From: Argentina anserina
Taxonomy: Eukaryota; Streptophyta; Magnoliopsida; Rosales; Rosaceae
Reading direction: 5' to 3'
DNA: 64,000 nt
NCBI RefSeq assembly: GCF_933775445.1
Contig: NC_065878.1
Coordinates: 18,612,395-18,676,394, forward strand
Of this stretch, positions 10,251 to 21,533 are shown one piece after another. The notes beneath the pieces were generated by a model. That model did no database searches and was not told the origin of the DNA. It saw only the letters and a program-made list of their open reading frames with translations. How positions within the stretch are numbered: position 1 is the first letter of the stretch; every line of letters starts with the position of its first letter. A program made the translations under genes and the position numbers.

Positions 10251-11057
10251 GTTTTTTTTTTTTGCTCCAAGAATGCATCTTTCTTCTTTTTATGGGTTTA
10301 TCATATATGTGGGTGTATCTGAATTTTGGTCTATCACTCTGTGGCGCTATGGGCGGGGTGCTTCGTTCTTATTCAAGATACGATATGTGTCCCTACTTAA
10401 TTGGTGAGCTTTCTTGGGTTGGTATTTGATGGGTCTGTGTTTGTTTCTAGAGAAAATGTTATGGGTGAAAACTTGTGTTCTTTTGGGTGAAATGGAAATC
10501 AAAATTTTGCCGGCATTTGCCGGAAAAATAAGTTTCTTGACTCCGGTCTCAACTTTCTAGCGAACTAATTTTGTCCCATCGAAGCTATTCGGGTTAGACT
10601 TCTATGAGTATGCCTACTTGAATTAATGATTATGCTGCTTCTTGTAATCTTGTTCCATGTTCGTGAAATTTGGATTTCAATATGAACATTGGAAGAGAAG
10701 AAGAGACTTGAATATGGCCGTTAAGTTAGAACTCTTCTCCGTTGGCAAAAAAATAATAAGACATTACAAAAGGACACATGTCGACTTATTAGAAGATATG
10801 ATGAGCTAAGTTTTATCCGTACATAATTACTAGCTCAAAGCAGCTAAATTGGGCCTAAGCCATTATCCATTTTTTAATATTGCACTAGAGAATAGAGAGA
10901 TTAGAGAACACACGATACGACGCGTCGTATCTCTCGTCTACTACCTCTAAAACCTATCCAGGGTTTAACAGAGCTTTAAGCCATTGGCGGCTCCTCTCTT
11001 CCTTCTCATTCCTTCCCAACTTTCATTGAAACCCATCAACCCATAAATCCATCCGAG
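10251..11057. other. intergenic and upstream region of the PHIP1-like gene
   Basis: No supported gene is seen here. A T-rich run is at 10252-10263. The last 150 bp before the ATG at 11058 are CT-rich, as in many plant 5' UTRs. Confidence 0.4.
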
Positions 11058-14000
11058 ATGGTCTTATCGAACCGAAAGCTGAAGCAGCAGCTCAGGGAGA
11101 AGATATCCGATTCGTTACTGACATTCGAAATCGTCAAGTCCGACCCGTCAAGCAATGACGGGTCTGCAAACCCTGACCCGAATCCGCAGCAGCCCCAATC
11201 GCTGCGGGCGCTTCTGGGCTCGGCGACCCCGAAGCCCAGCCTGTCGAAGCGAGCTAAACGGAGAAAGCTCGCCGCTTTGCGTGGTCCGGCGGCGAGCGGC
11301 GGCGGAGATTTGGGGGAGAACGATGGGGTGGAAAAGACTGAAGCTTTGGGGTTGGAGGGAAATGGGATTTTGAAGAAGGAAAATGGGTCGGAGAGTAAGA
11401 AGAAGAAGGAGAAGAAGGAGAAGAAGAGGAAGAGAGATGAGGAAGAGAAGAGTGGAGATTTGGGTTTAGAGGGAAATGGGGATTTGGAGATTGGGGATGA
11501 GAGTTTGGGGAAGGAAAAGAAGAGGAAGATAGATGAGGAAGAGAAGAGTGAGGATTTGAGTTCAGAGGGAAATGGTGTGGGTGTGAAGGAGGAGGGTAAG
11601 AAGCCGAAGAAGAAGAAGCCTAAGTGGAAGAAGAAGAAGGAGGTTAAGAGTGAGGAGGAGAAGGGGTTTGAAGTTGTGAGGGAAGAGCAAAGTGTCAATC
11701 AGACTGATAAGGAAACTGAAAGGTAACTTCTTTTCTCTGTTTTTTGTTATGGTCTTTGATTTTGATCATTGTGTTGAGTAGTTAGATTGAATGAGAGGTT
11801 GATTGATAGGCAGTTTGGATTGGATGAAAAGAGTTTTGTGTATGATGATAATAATGTGTGGTTGTCTTGTGTGTTGTTTCTTTTAGGCAAGAAAATGGGG
11901 AAGTTGCGACGAAAGTTTATGTTGGAGGGATTCCTTATTACTCGACGGAGGATGATATTCGAAGTTTCCTTGAAAGTTGTGGCTCCATTACTGAGGTTGA
12001 TTGTATGAGGTTTCTTGACAGTGGGAAGTTCAAAGGAATTGCCATTATTAGCTTTAGGGTAAGTAAATTTTGTTAATTCTTGCCTGAATTTTAAATATAG
12101 CAGATTAGGACATTGTGATTTTCAATACTTTTTCTTGTAGCTTAGAAGTTATTTGTTGGATGGACTAGTGTTTGGACATACTTTTATCGACACCTCATGC
12201 TACTTAGTTTAGGTAGTATGTTCTTTTGTAAACCTGAATCTGTATGCCTTGGATGGGTACCTTGGTCATAGAAGTTCTGCTCAATCCATGAGTAGCATTA
12301 AGGCTGAGGGCAACATCCCCCGATGCCCAAATGACAGATAGGCCTTAGAGTAGCTGGCTTCAAATGCTTGAAGAGTATAGGCACAGGAGTCATTTAGGGG
12401 TGGAGACATAAACATAACCGAAAACCACAACAGAATAGACAGATTTTAGATGTTAGTTATTTCACTCAGTCTGTATTAAACGGATGATTTTCCCAACATG
12501 GTAGAGTTTTTTGTGAAGGAATCTGTTGATGAATTGTGCAACCTCCAGAATAAACTAAACAGCACTAAATGAATGGCTACAATGTTCATATCTTACATTA
12601 TTTATGAATGAGTCCTGTTTAAAGATAACTGCAACTTTAAAAACTGGATAAGACCAAGAATGACGAATATGAAAGTTTGAGTTGGTGTTTGGGATTCTTT
12701 CTCAACAGAGGCGAATACCATTTAACTTATCTTTCTATGTTAATGTTTCTACAGACCGAAGCAGCAGCTAAACGAGCCTTGGCTCTTGATGGAGCTGACA
12801 TGTGAGTTTAGGCATTATCCAATTTATGTAAATGAATTTGATGTTATAGGCTTCTTTTCCACTTCTTACATGATTCTAATGGAAGTTCTTAATGTTTCAG
12901 GGGTGGTCTGTTTCTGAAAATTTTGCCTTACAAATCTACTCGGGTTAATAAAGTAGTCAATAAAGTATCTGATTTTGCCCCAAAAATTGTGGAGGGCTAC
13001 AATAGAATCTACGTTGGAAATTTGTCGTGGGATATCACTGAGGACGAACTGAGGAAGCTTTTCTCAGATTGCAAGATATCGTCTATCAATTTTGGCATGG
13101 ATAAGGAAACAGGAGAATTCCGAGGCTATGCCCATGTGGAATTTTCTGACAGTCTCTCACTGACGATGGCATTGAAGTTGGATCAGAAGGTTGTGCTTGG
13201 GAGACCTGTCAAGATAAGCTGTGCAGTTCCTCTGAGAAAATCAGGGATCCATCCCAAGTCCGTATCTACAAGTACTGGTACCCTTTCCGAGGCTGTAGCT
13301 ACTACTGCTAGTGCAGGAGCTGATAACGATGGGTTGAGTGCCATCAGTGGTAAGCTCAAGAGAAGGACCTGCTATGAGTGTGGTGAAAAGGGCCACGTTT
13401 CTTCTCTTTGTCCACTGAAGCGACAAGTGAATACTGTGAATGCAACAGATACTAATGCATCCTATACAAAGCCTGTAATGACTACAGGTATGCTTTTGGA
13501 GTCTGTAACAAAAACTACTGAAGCTGCTAATACTGAGTTGAGTTCTGTTAGTGGTAAGACTAAGAGAAGGACATGCTACGAGTGTGGTGAGAAGGGCCAT
13601 GTTTCTACAGCTTGTCCACAGAAGCAATCTGCTGGTGCAGTAACAGATAGCAATGCCACCCCTACAACGCCTGTACATACAATTACAAGCCCTGTATTGG
13701 AGCCCATAGCTATACCTTCAAGTACAGGAGTTGATAATACTGGGTTAAATTCCATCAGTGGTAAGATTAAGAGAAGAACATGTTACGAATGTGGGGAAAA
13801 GGGTCATGTATCTACAGCTTGCCCAAACAAACAATATGCTCATCCAATAGAGACCACTGCAAGTCATACAAAGCAAGTACTTACAACTCCAACTCCCCTT
13901 CTGGAGTCTGCATCCACAACTACAGGTACAGAACCCGATAATGCTGGGTTGAGCTCTATGAGTGGTAAGATTAAGAGAAGGACATGCTATGAGTGTGGTG

Positions 14001-14062
14001 AAAAGGGCCATATATCTTCAGCTTGTCCAAAGAAACAATCTGTTGATAACAATGCAAGCTGA
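11058..14062 (+). CDS. PHIP1: PHIP1-like RNA-binding protein: two RRMs and four CCHC knuckles
   Basis: Four exons join in frame: 11058-11722, 11887-12058, 12755-12801 and 12901-14062 (681 residues, all introns GT..AG). Residues 1-221 are Lys/Glu-rich and low-complexity. RRM1 starts with RNP2 VYVGGI (about residue 231) and RNP1 KFKGIAIISF (about 270). RRM2 has IYVGNL (about 331) and GEFRGYAHVEF (about 368). Four CX2CX4HX4C knuckles with core CYECGEKGH follow at residues 452, 520, 589 and 657, each after a Ser/Thr-rich linker of about 50 residues. The architecture matches phragmoplastin-interacting protein 1, a plant RNA-binding protein reported at the cell plate with Ran mRNA. Localisation here is inferred from the family. 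Confidence 0.85.
13340..14040 (+). repeat. four coding repeats of about 205 bp (linker plus CCHC knuckle)
   Basis: Within the last PHIP1-like exon the block encoding K(L/T/I)KRRTCYECGEKGH is repeated four times, with knuckle starts at 13370, 13574, 13781 and 13985. Spacing is 204, 207 and 204 bp. The linkers diverge while the knuckles are nearly identical. Confidence 0.85.
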
Positions 14063-14841
14063 TAACTTGAGCATGTCACTGGGTCCTATGGTTGTCATTC
14101 ATTTGTATTCCTATTCATTATATTTAGGTAAACCAGATTGCGCATCTTCCACACTACTATTGTTTATGAATTGGCTGAAAAAGCTGCATGGGGGTTTTGC
14201 TAGTGAGAGCAATACTGTGAATCTGTGATGTTAAATGACTTAAATCAGCTTACTTTGAAGCAAATATTTGTATAAGCGAGATCATTCTTTCTTATTGATA
14301 AATCAGGATCTGTTCATTGCTTGATAATGCAATTTTCTAATTGACAAAGGAATGCTGTATTGATTTGCATTATTTGAGATTTCTCAATCACAATGCGGAG
14401 CTTTCATTCACCTCTGTATTGATTTGCATATCGAAGTTGGCTCTCTACTGTCACAGATGAAGAACCGAGCACGACAAGAGTACTTCAATCATAAATTAAT
14501 ATATATGTATCGTCTACATATGAAGAATCGAACACGGCAAAAATACTACGATCATTAATTAGAAATATAAGTTCGTTTCCACTAAAAATGTAAATGCTGA
14601 ATTTAGAAATTCATCTTTGATGAAAATCTCCTACTTGCTTTACTCTTTGCATGCATAATATACAGTACAACTCTGATTAGTCCATCAACTTTGATCATTA
14701 ACTACTTTGATTAGTCCATCTACTTTTACTTCTTGTTTATATGGATTATAAATAGAAACCATGAACCACTCGATTGCATAACTACATCGATCACAAACTC
14801 ATTCCCATCAATCCCATCTTTGTTGGTTTGTTCAAGTCCAA
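14063..14841. other. 3' flank of the PHIP1-like gene, short local duplications
   Basis: No gene is seen. Two small direct duplications are visible: TGTATTGATTTGCAT at about 14357 and 14416, and a degenerate unit of about 60 bp (GATGAAGAACCGAGCACG near 14456, repeated as TATGAAGAATCGAACACG near 14518). Confidence 0.45.
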
Positions 14842-15326
14842 ATGGCTTTTATCTTGGCACCAAAGTCCACCATGTCTCTTATGGTGTCGCTTCCGTTTGT
14901 GTTTGCATTTTCTACCGAAGCTTCATGTTGTATACCACAAAGGAAGACTGCTACTATCAGTGGCTACATCCCTAATACGCCCATCGGAAGAGGGATTTTT
15001 TTTCCACTAATCGTAAGTTAACAAAACTTCCAAATTCAAACTCTGCAGTGAAGGCTGTATGGCGAGGAGCCAGAGTTAGAACAGGTGCAAACACTTATTT
15101 TGTTATCGGAGAGCATTCGAATGTAACAGATGACTCAGGCAAACGATATACTGGTGAGTTTACACTACTGGGAACACGAAACACTTCCAGCCAAGTCAAT
15201 ATGCTTATGGTTGCCTCAGGTACTGGAGATTTTTACAATGCTACAAGAAATTCTACTATTCGATATTTCTCAAAGTTCTTTATGAAAGTTTACATTAGAC
15301 TTTTCCTCAAGGGCCTTTGTGAATGA
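14842..15326 (+). pseudogene. small secreted protein, dirigent-like, probably broken
   Basis: The ATG at 14842 opens MAFILAPKSTMSLMVSLPFV and continues to FAFSTEASCC, a signal-peptide-like start followed by a mature region. A GTAAGT donor at 15013 and an AG acceptor ending at 15048 would join it to VKAVWRGARVRTGANTYFV, but the two sides are one base out of phase; a T run at 14997-15003 may hold the missing or extra base. The second part has SGKRYTGEFTLLG and VASGTGDFYNAT, resembling the conserved (S/G)GTG(D/K)F block of dirigent proteins. A homologous broken copy lies at 27550-28052 on the other strand. The dirigent assignment is tentative; the pairing with the second copy is clear. Confidence 0.5.
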
Positions 15327-16130
15327 GTTATCCCATATGCATCTATCAGCTGAACTTGGGATGATCTCAGTTGAATGCTAATTTGTGTTATAGTGATACA
15401 ATATAATGAATAATGTGCCTCCACTGTGTGTGTACATATATATATATATATATGCATGGAATTAATGGTAATTGTTTTCCATCTTGTGTGTAACATGATG
15501 TGACGGTGTTGATTTTTATATTGCATGTAAAATATGTAACATTATCCAAGTTATTTGTGAGTAATAACGGGAATTGTGATCAAAGATTTTACTATCTCGT
15601 GTGTATTTTCGCATATTACATTGCATGCTTACTTAAAGAACCAATACAAGCTTGACCATCCCGAGTAAGTTCTTGTCATTGGTTTGTGTCCAAATGGCTT
15701 TCCGTTTGAGACACAATTCATGAGCATCGTTTAAGGTGGATACGTACAGGATACTCGTCATGCTTTTGCATGACAAGGAGGAACTTGGTATGATCACTCT
15801 AATTATATGACAGCCTGATCATCATCTGACGCTCACGTCTTACCATGTTTCTTCTAATTAAGATCATGATTCAGCACACTGACCCTCACTACTGTCGTGC
15901 GCTGCTGCGTAAGAAAATGAAAATACCCATAACGCTAGTTCAAATAACAAATCAAACAAACAGGAGGACACGAAAACATCACTTTTTCAATATGCTACAT
16001 TGCTCTTACTCAACGAACACCCAAGAGCATAAACCTAACTTCATCCATAATACTTAATAATCGATCAAGTCCAACTATGATTTTACAAACTCCATCACAT
16101 TTTGGAAAAATCAACTGATAAATGAATCAA
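15327..16130. other. intergenic, nothing recognised
   Basis: This is AT-rich sequence with a (TA)n tract at about 15435-15453. I see no supported gene or element end up to the target-site duplication at 16131. Confidence 0.4.
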
Positions 16131-16135
16131 TATGG

Positions 16136-16798
16136 TGATAGGGTCAATCCCTCCTTAATGAAGGTGTGAAAACTATGTGATGTTCACATGAGTAAATCAA
16201 GCACACCTATTGTTTTGGTGACCCATTAATTGGTGGAGTTGGTTTTGTTGAAACTTGGAGCAACCTTTGTTGAAGGTAAGAAACAAATCTACAACCTTAT
16301 GGTGGTAGGTGGTTGATTTGTTTGACAAAGAAAGAAGAATGCATTGATGAGCATGCCAACATTGAGCATGAATCAAGGAAGAAGATTGACTTTGCTTCCA
16401 TGCATGTTACATGCAAATGCATGAATTGCACAAAGATGTTTGCCTATATAACGGCATGAGAAGTGGTGCAATAAACATAGAAGAACAACAAGTGAGAGAT
16501 CATCTTGTGTGTGATCAAGAGTGAGAGATAGAGAGAAAACTCCAAGTAGAGAGTTTTGTGTGTGTAGCAAAATAAAGTGTGTGAGAGTGTATCCCTTCAA
16601 GTGTGAGTCTTGAAGTAGTGTTTCTCTCGGTGTAACCTTTCTTCGTATAGTGGAGGTTCTTTATTGTTGCTACCCGTGGACGTAGGCACTTTGCCGAACC
16701 ACGTTAAATCCCGGTGTTCTCTTTCATTTTATTTTCGCTTGTGGTTGTGAGTTATTTCGATTTCCATTCTTCAGTTCATTCTTCCGCATTCCCTATCA
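16136..16798 (+). repeat. 5' LTR of the young copia element
   Basis: TGATAGGG..CCCTATCA, 663 bp, same length as the 3' LTR. It has CT- and GAGA-rich stretches downstream of the TATA box. Confidence 0.96.
16445..16451 (+). promoter_or_regulatory. TATA box in the 5' LTR
   Basis: TATATAA followed by C here and by A in the 3' LTR (21182), so one of the three LTR differences sits at the edge of the core promoter. Confidence 0.55.
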
Positions 16799-16799
16799 G

Positions 16800-16811
16800 T
16801 GGTATCAGAGC
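16800..16811 (+). other. primer-binding site (tRNA-iMet type)
   Basis: TGGTATCAGAGC starts two bases after the last LTR base (16798). It is complementary to initiator tRNA-Met, as is usual for plant copia elements. Confidence 0.9.
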
Positions 16812-16838
16812 TCCTGGTTCTGACTGGGAGCTGCTAGA

Positions 16839-19800
16839 ATGGAAGGATCACGGAGTACCATGATTAGACTCAACCACTCCAACTGGATTACCTGGAAGCC
16901 GAGAATGGAGGATATTCTCTATTGCAAAGATTTGCATGAGCCGATCGAGGGAGACGATGCCAAGCCAAGTGAGATTTCACCAGAAATTTGGATGAAAATG
17001 AACCGCAAAGTCATCGGTCATATTCGTGAATGGGTGGACGATAGTGTGTTTCACCATGTTGCCAATGAAACCAGCGCGCATGAGCTTTGGTTGAAGCTGG
17101 AGTCCTTATTTGAGAAAAAGACTACTGCCAATAAAGCTTTTCTCATTAAAGAGCTCGTCAACATGAAGTATCGGGGAGGCGTTCGAGTGACCGAGCACCT
17201 CAACAACTTTCAGAGTGTACTCAATCAATTAGCCACGATGAGCATGAAGATTGATGATGAGTTACAAGCGTTGCTGCTGCTCGGGTCGTTACCAGATAGC
17301 TGAGAGACATTTGTTGTTACTGTAAGTAACTCTGCTCCAAATGGTGTATTATCTATGGAAAATATTAAAGATAATATGTTGAACGAAGAAACAAGAAGGA
17401 GTTCTTCATCAAGTTCAGAAAATGGTCAATTCTTCGTTGCGGAGATGAGAGGAAGGAGCAAAAGCAAGGGACCCAGAGGTCACGAAAGGAGTATGAGCAA
17501 ATCCAGAACAAGGTTCAACGGAAAGTGTCATCATTGTGGTCTTCCAGGCCACATGAAGAAAAATTGTAACAAATTGAAGCGGGAAATCAAAGAAGCTAGA
17601 GAAGACGCTACTCATCAACAAAAGGAGGACACAAACAATGTTGTTGCTGCGGTGTCTCATGATGAGTGTGAGTTCTTGTCACTTGGAGGTGAATGTCTAC
17701 TAGTTGATAATCCTGGAGTTCAATGGATCATTGATTCCGGAGCCTCGTTTCATGCCACCTCTCACGTAGAGTTCTTCACTACATACAAAGCAGGTGACTT
17801 TGGTAAAGTGAAGATGGGCAATGACAGCTACTCCAATAGTGCTGAGATTGGAGATATTTGCTTGCAGACAGATGTGGGCTGTCAATTATTGTTGAAAGAT
17901 GTGAGACATGTTCCTGGTCTACGTCTCAATCTTATGTCAACTGGTGTACTTGATCGACAAGGCTTTCATCATCATGGTGGTGATGGAAAGTGGAAGCTTA
18001 CCAAGGGATCTCTTGTAGTTGCCAAAGGAAAAATGTGTTGCACACTCTACAAGACTTATGAAAAGATATGCAAGAGTGAGTTGAATGCAGTTGAGGAATC
18101 TTCTCCAAGTTTGTGGCATAGACGTCTTGGCCACATAAGTGAGAAAGGACTGCAATTGTTGGCAAAGAAGTCACTAATTCATGTTACCAAAGGTAACTCA
18201 CTAGACTCTTGTGATTATTGTTTATATGGCAAGCATAAGAAAATTAGTTTTTCAAAGACTTTCACTAGGAAAGAAAATATTCTAGATCTTGTACATTCAG
18301 ATGTGTGTGGCCCGATAGAAGAATAATCATTAGGTATGCATAAGTATTTTGTTACTTATATCGATGATGCTTCACGAAAGGTTTGGGTGTATTTGTTGAA
18401 ATCCAAAGACCAGGTGTTCCAGACATTTACAATTTTCCACACTATGGTGGAAAGGGAGACTGGAAGAAAATTGAAGTGTCTTCGTAGTGATAATGGCGGA
18501 GAGTACATAGCGCACGAATTTAGAGATTATTGTGCAAAGCATGGCATCAGACATGAGAAGACAGTTCCTGGCACCCCTCAACATAATGGCGTAGCAGAGC
18601 GGATGAATCGTACAATTATGGAGAAAGTCAGATGCATGTTGAAGATGGCAAAATTATCAAAAGAATTTTGGGGAGAAGCTGTGAAGACTGCGTGCTACCT
18701 AATCAACAGAGCACCGTGTGTACCTTTGGAATTTAAGACTCCAAATGAAGTTTGGACCGGGAAAGATGCATCCTACTCACATTTAAGAGTATTTGGATGT
18801 AAAGCATTCGCACTTGTATCCAAGGAGCATAGGAAAAAGCTGGATGACAAGGCGACACCATGCATATTTGTCGGCTATGGTGAAGAAGAGTTTGGCTACC
18901 GGTTGTGGAATCCAAAGACGGAGAAATTCATAAGAAGCAGAGATGTGGTGTTCCATGAAGACTAATCTATTGCAGATTTCGACAAAGAGGTACTACCAAA
19001 TGCAACAAGTGATAGTCGCATTTATGATTCACCATTGCAGCATGAATACAACGTTGGGCTGCAAGGTGATAGAGTTGAAAATGTACCTGACACGGGAGAT
19101 GCTGAAGTCGAAGATGAAGGGGAGTTTGATCAGGGGGAGCAACATGTGAATAATCAAGTAGCTGTTCGTAGAAGCACCAGGAGGCAAATTCCATCCACCA
19201 AGTATCCATCATCTCAATATATTTTGGTGACTAATGATGGAGATGATCCTTATGCAAATTACATCCTTTTGACCAGTGACGGAGAGCCTGAAAGTTACAT
19301 GGAAGCAAAGATTCATCAAGACCACGACAAATGGAGGCTAGCCATGGAGTCTGAGATGGAGTCTTTACTAAAGAACGGCACCTATGAGTTGATGAAGCTT
19401 CCTAAAGGCCGAAAAGCACTCAAGAACAAGTGGGTGTTCAAGTTAAAGCGAGATGAGAATGAGAAACTGACAAAATTCAAGGCTCGCTTAGTTGTCAAAG
19501 GATTCAGCCAGAAAGAAGGAATTGATTTTGATGAGATTTTCTCACCTGTTGTCAAGATGACTTCGATTAGAGTCATTTTGGGCATGGCTGCGAGCATGGA
19601 TCTAGAGGTGGAGCAGATGGACGTGAAGACTGCATTTCTTCATGGTGATTTAGATGAAGAAATATATATGGAGCAACCAGAAGGCTTTGAAGTCAATGGA
19701 AAGGAGCATATGGTTTGCAAGTTGAAGAAAAGCCTGTACGGATTAAAGCAAGCACCAAGACAATGGTATAAGAAGTTTGACTCTTTCATGGTGAGTCATG

Positions 19801-20849
19801 GGTGCAAAAGAACGTCAGCAGATCCGTGTGTTTATATTCAACAACCCGCTGGAGGTAATTTTATCATCTTACTACTTTATGTAGATGATATGTTAATTGT
19901 TGGCAAAGATATTGCTATGATTCAGCAGTTAAAGGCAGATTTATCAAAGTCCTTTGATATGAAGGATTTGGGACCAGCCAAGCAGATTTTGGGCATGGAG
20001 ATTGCCCGTGATCGTGGGAACAAGAAATTGTGGTTATCACAAGAAAAGTACATTGAGAAGGTACTATAGCGTTTCCACATGGAGAAAGCAAAACCAGTTG
20101 CTACTCCACTTGCTAGTCACATGAAGCTCAGCTCAAAGCAGAGTCCTACGAGTCAGAAGGAGGAGGAAGAAATGGCAACAATGCCATATGCCTCAGCAGT
20201 AGGGAGCTTGATGTACGCGATGGTTTGTACTAGACCAGACATAACACATGCAGTTGGTGTTGTTAGCAGATTCTTATCTAATCCAGGCAAGGAGCACTGG
20301 AATGCTGTCAAGTGGATTCTGAGATACTTGCGATGAACCTCAAAGATGAGTCTATGCTTTGGAAGTAGCAAGTCTGAACTAGTTGGCTACACAGATGCAG
20401 ATATGGCCGGGGATATTGACACGAGAAAGTCCACATCCGGATACCTGATCACGTTTTCAGGGGGAGCTGTCTCGTGGCAGTCAAAGCTACAAAAATGTGT
20501 TGCTTTGTCAACTACAGAAGCAGAGTATATTGCAGCTACGGAAGCGTGCAAAGATATTTTGTGGTTAAAGAGATTCCTACAGGAATTGGGTCATACACAA
20601 CAAGAGTTTGTCTTGCATTGTGACAGTCAAAGCGCGATTCACTTGAGCAAGAATTCGAGTTTTCACTCGAGGTCAAAACACATTGATGTGAGGTATCACT
20701 GGATACGTGATGTGCTGGAAGCTAAGGAAATGCTGCTGAAGAAAATTCATACAGACAAGAACAGTTCAGATATGATGACGAAGTCTCTACCGAAGGAGAA
20801 GTTCGAGTTCTGCAGAAGCGCGTCTGGAATGGCGCATCCCTCCATCTAA
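16839..20849 (+). pseudogene. copia gag-pol polyprotein, one frame with five stops
   Basis: From ATG 16839 to the stop at 20847-20849 a single frame of 1337 codons runs without any frameshift. It is broken by stops at 17301-17303, 18324-18326, 18963-18965, 20067-20069 and 20334-20336. Domains in order: gag with LNHSNWITWKPRMEDIL; knuckle CHHCGLPGHMKKNC (about 17528); protease WIIDSGASFH (about 17725); pre-integrase LWHRRLGH (about 18113); integrase with YIDDASRKVWVY, SDNGGEY and GTPQHNGVAER; RT with QMDVKTAFLHGDLDEEIYM and catalytic YVDDM (about 19880); RNase H with YTDADMAGD and STTEAEYIA. Active-site motifs are intact. As it stands it could not make a full polyprotein, so the recent insertion was probably driven in trans, or stops arose since. 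Confidence 0.93.
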
Positions 20850-20852
20850 GTC

Positions 20853-20864
20853 GGGAGGGGGAGA
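20853..20864 (+). other. polypurine tract of the young copia element
   Basis: GGGAGGGGGAGA immediately precedes the 3' LTR and would prime plus-strand DNA synthesis. Confidence 0.85.
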
Positions 20865-20865
20865 T

Positions 20866-21528
20866 TGATAGGGTCAATCCCTCCTTAATGAAGGTGTGAA
20901 AACTATGTGATGTTCACATGAGTAAATCAAGCACACCTATTGTTTTGGTGACCCATTAATTGGTGGAGTTGGTTTTGTTGAAACTTGGAGCAACCTTTGT
21001 TGAAGGTAAGAAACAAATCTACAACCTTATGGTGGTAGGTGGTTGATTTGTTTGACAAAGAAAGAAGAATGCATTGATGAGCATGCCAACATTGAGCATG
21101 AATCAAGGAAGAAGATTGACTTTGCTTCCATGCATGTTACATGCAAATGCATGAATTGCACAAAGATGTTTGCCTATATAAAGGCATGAGAAGTGGTGCA
21201 ATAAACATAGAAGAACAATAAGTGAGAGATCATCTTGTGTGTGATCAAGAGTGAGAGATAGAGAGAAAACTCCAAGTAGAGAGTTTTGTGTGTGTAGCAA
21301 AATAAAGTGTGTGAGAGTGTATCCCTTCAAGTGTGAGTCTTGAAGTAGTGTTTCTCTCGGTGTAACCTTTTTTCGTATAGTGGAGGTTCTTTATTGTTGC
21401 TACCCGTGGACGTAGGCACTTTGCCGAACCACGTTAAATCCCGGTGTTCTCTTTCATTTTATTTTCGCTTGTGGTTGTGAGTTATTTCGATTTCCATTCT
21501 TCAGTTCATTCTTCCGCATTCCCTATCA
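20866..21528 (+). repeat. 3' LTR of the young copia element
   Basis: 663 bp, differing from the 5' LTR at three positions and followed by the TATGG target duplication. Confidence 0.96.
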
Positions 21529-21533
21529 TATGG

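Larger units (their letters stand above)
16136..21528 (+). mobile_element. full-length young Ty1/copia element (TNT1-94-like polyprotein)
   Basis: Two 663-bp LTRs flank a 4.07-kb interior. The LTR ends are the inverted pair TGATAGGG / CCCTATCA. The 5-bp target-site duplication TATGG is at 16131-16135 and 21529-21533. The LTRs differ at only three positions (C/A at 16452/21182, C/T at 16489/21219, C/T at 16641/21371), about 0.45%, so the insertion is recent. A primer-binding site, one polyprotein frame and a polypurine tract are all in place. Confidence 0.97.

Noticed and set aside
11036..11698. Long minus-strand ORF (220 residues, Ser/Phe-rich)
   Set aside because: It is the antisense shadow of the Lys/Glu-rich first exon of the PHIP1-like gene; GA-rich coding sequence gives few stops on the opposite strand.
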